Positions 53,201-56,200 of a stretch of 64,000 bases of DNA are shown piece after piece. Under the pieces are notes generated by a model. The model did not search any database, was not told the DNA's origin, and saw only the letters and a program-made list of their open reading frames with translations. The translations under genes and the position numbers were made by a program. The DNA is from Pteria penguin. Taxonomy: Eukaryota > Mollusca > Bivalvia > Pterioida > Pteriidae. Location of the stretch: positions 47,342,287 through 47,406,286 of the forward strand of contig CM068586.1 of the NCBI GenBank assembly GCA_035048485.1, in the 5' to 3' direction. Position 1 is the first letter of the stretch. Every line of letters starts with the position of its first letter.

Positions 53201-56200
53201 GAGTCAAAGGTCAGTCTTTTCAAGTAATTCACAGAATTGTTGCTCAGGATCCAAGGGTGTGTCATGACCTTGAACCAAGGTTATATTGGCAAGGTCAAGG
53301 TCATAATGCGTATAATGGGTAAATCTTTGTCTGGGCCATAAGGCATAACTATTTATCCCTAACATGGATTTGAATAATATATCACAGATTTGTTGCCCAG
53401 GACCCAAGGTTTGTGTCTTGACCTTGAACCAAGATTGCATCTGCAAGGTCAAGGTCACATTGCATATGATGGGTAAATCTTTGTCTGGGCCATAATTGTT
53501 TACTCCTTGCTTGGATTTGAGTAATATTTCACAGAATTATTGCTCAAGACCCAAGGTTGTGTCATGATGTTGAACTCGACTTCTTCTCTGGAACTACATT
53601 GCAGATTTGGACCAAACTTTGTGTAAATGATGTACTCAAGATCCCCTTCTAAAATTGTGTTCGGGATCCAGATTCCCTCAGGGGTGGATCCAGGGCGGGG
53701 CCAAAAGTGCCCAAAAGGGTACCCCTCTTCAAACATCTTCTACTCCAGAACCAGTACATAAATGGGGAAACTAATTGCATTTCAACAATCTATCAAGATG
53801 GGTTATTAAAAATTGTGTTCGGGGTTAAGATCCGTCAAATAGAAATTTATGCTTTTTTGACGTGTTTCTGGACTTAGTCATTTCAATGAAGAAAAGTGTC
53901 ATGTTTTTCAGTTAATTGATATTAATGATTTCTTAATGACTATTTTGATCGTAATTGTGGTAAGGAATATTATTGTGAAAGAATTTTGTCATTATCTCAA
54001 TTTTTGGATTTTTTATGAATTTTTTAAGACTTTCAAAAAAAAAGGGGGGGGGGGGGGTATGGCCATTTTTCACATTTTCAACTTTTTCTACAAAACCACA
54101 TGAAAGATTTTAATGAAACATGGAATACATGAAGTACTAAAAGTCCTCTATCAATTTGGTAAATTTCATCCAAATTGGTTAACAGATAATGCCACCATGT
54201 CTAAAAAGTAGGTCTCACAATGGTACATATACCACTTGGTAATTGAAATATGGAGAGTAGCGGTTCAAATGCAGCTGTGATAAAAAAACTTTTTTTTTTT
54301 TTTTTTTACACATCTAAATAAGTTTTTAGATGTTTCTCAACACTCAACATATGAAATTAGGCAATTTTACGTTTAAGACTTCCAAAAAAAAGGGGGGGGG
54401 GCATTTTTCACATTTTCAACTTTTTCTACAAAACTGTTTGAAGGATTTTAATAAATCTTGGTAGAAATAAGTCACTTATGATCCTCTTCAAATTCTGTTG
54501 TTTTCGTCCAGACCTCTTTTACAGGTGGCGCCACCATAGTCAAAAGTAGGTCACAAAAGTGTTCCCTCCTTTAACAATATTCTTTTTCATACGGGCTGTA
54601 TACAGAGACAAACAGAATGCATAGAAATGATCTAGAGGGATGAGTGAAGACGTATTGTCATTTTGGTTCCCTTCCAAAATCATATTTTAGAATTTATTTT
54701 CGACATTTCTTTGGACTTGGTGATTCAATGCAGAAAAGTGTCATATTTCCTAGTTGATTGATAATGATGATTTCTTATGGACTATTTTGATCATAATTAT
54801 GGTAAGGATTGTTACTTTGAAAGAATTTTGTCAATATCTCAATTTTTGGATTTTCTATGAATTTTTTAAGACTTCCAAATGAGGGTGTATAGGAACAATT
54901 CAATCACATTTTTCACTTCTGCTGTTATACCACATAAAAGATTTTAATGAAACATGGAATACATGAAGTACTAAAGTTCCTCTATCAATTTGGTAAATTT
55001 CATCCAAATTGGTTAACAGATAATGCCACCATGTCTAAAAAGTAGGTCTCACAAAGGTACATATACCACTTGGTAATTGAAATATGGAGAGTAGCGGTTC
55101 AAATCCAGCTGTGGTCAAATTTTTTTTTTCATTTCTTTACACATCTAAATAAGTTTTAGATGTTTCTCAACACTCAACATATGAAATTAGGCAATTTTAA
55201 GTTAGATCTGGACAATATTTGAAACAATTGTTGTTCATGACCCAGACTTGAAATCAGTCAACAAAAGGCCCCACCTAAAGAAAATGACTAACTTGTTGCC
55301 CTGAATGACATCTTGCAGAGACAAAGCAAATGTTTAATATCAAAATCACCTGAATGGATGTGCAAAAAAGTTTTGTTTTTTATTCTAGCCAGAAATAAAA
55401 TTTGACATATTTTCAGCATCTGTGTTGACTTAGTCACATTAATGCAAAAATAAATGAATTCTTCCTTCATGCATGACTGATCATCTAGGTACTCAGGTGA
55501 GCGATATAGGCCCACTTGGGCCTCTTGTTTATACACCCGTCGAAAGAGGGGACATATTATGGTATGGCTCTGTCTGTCTGTCCGTCCGATATGGAACGCA
55601 ATAACTTTGGTAAACGTCAGCTGTTTTTCATGAAACTCATACAGAATACTTAGATAGTGTAGAAAAAGCTGCATTTTGATTTCGAGCAAATTCCGTTTTG
55701 TCTTTTCAGAGGTATGGGACTTGGATTTTATTTTTTGACTATGAAAAGATGCTATGAAACACGATAACTTAAATAAACATCAGTTGTTTTTCATGAAACT
55801 CAGACAGAATGCTTAGATAAGGTAAGGGAAGCTGTCTTTCGATTTTGAGCAAATTCCTTTTTTGTTGTTCTGGAGTTATGGGACTTTGATTTTATTTTTA
55901 CTATGAAAATATGCTATGGAGCGCAATAACGTAAGTAAACGTCAGTCGTTTTTCATGAAAGTCGTACAGAATGCTTAGATAATGTAGGGGAAGCCGCCTA
56001 TCGATTTTGAGAAAATTCTGTTTTGTTGTTCCAGAGTTACGGGACTTGGATTTAATTTTTGCTGTAGTAAAATGCTATGGAATGCAATAACGTCAGTAAA
56101 TGTCAGCTGTTTTCATGAAATTAATACAGAGTGCTTAAATAGGGTAGAGGAAGTGGCCTTTTGATTTTGAGCAAATTCTGTTTTGGAGTTAAGGAACTTG

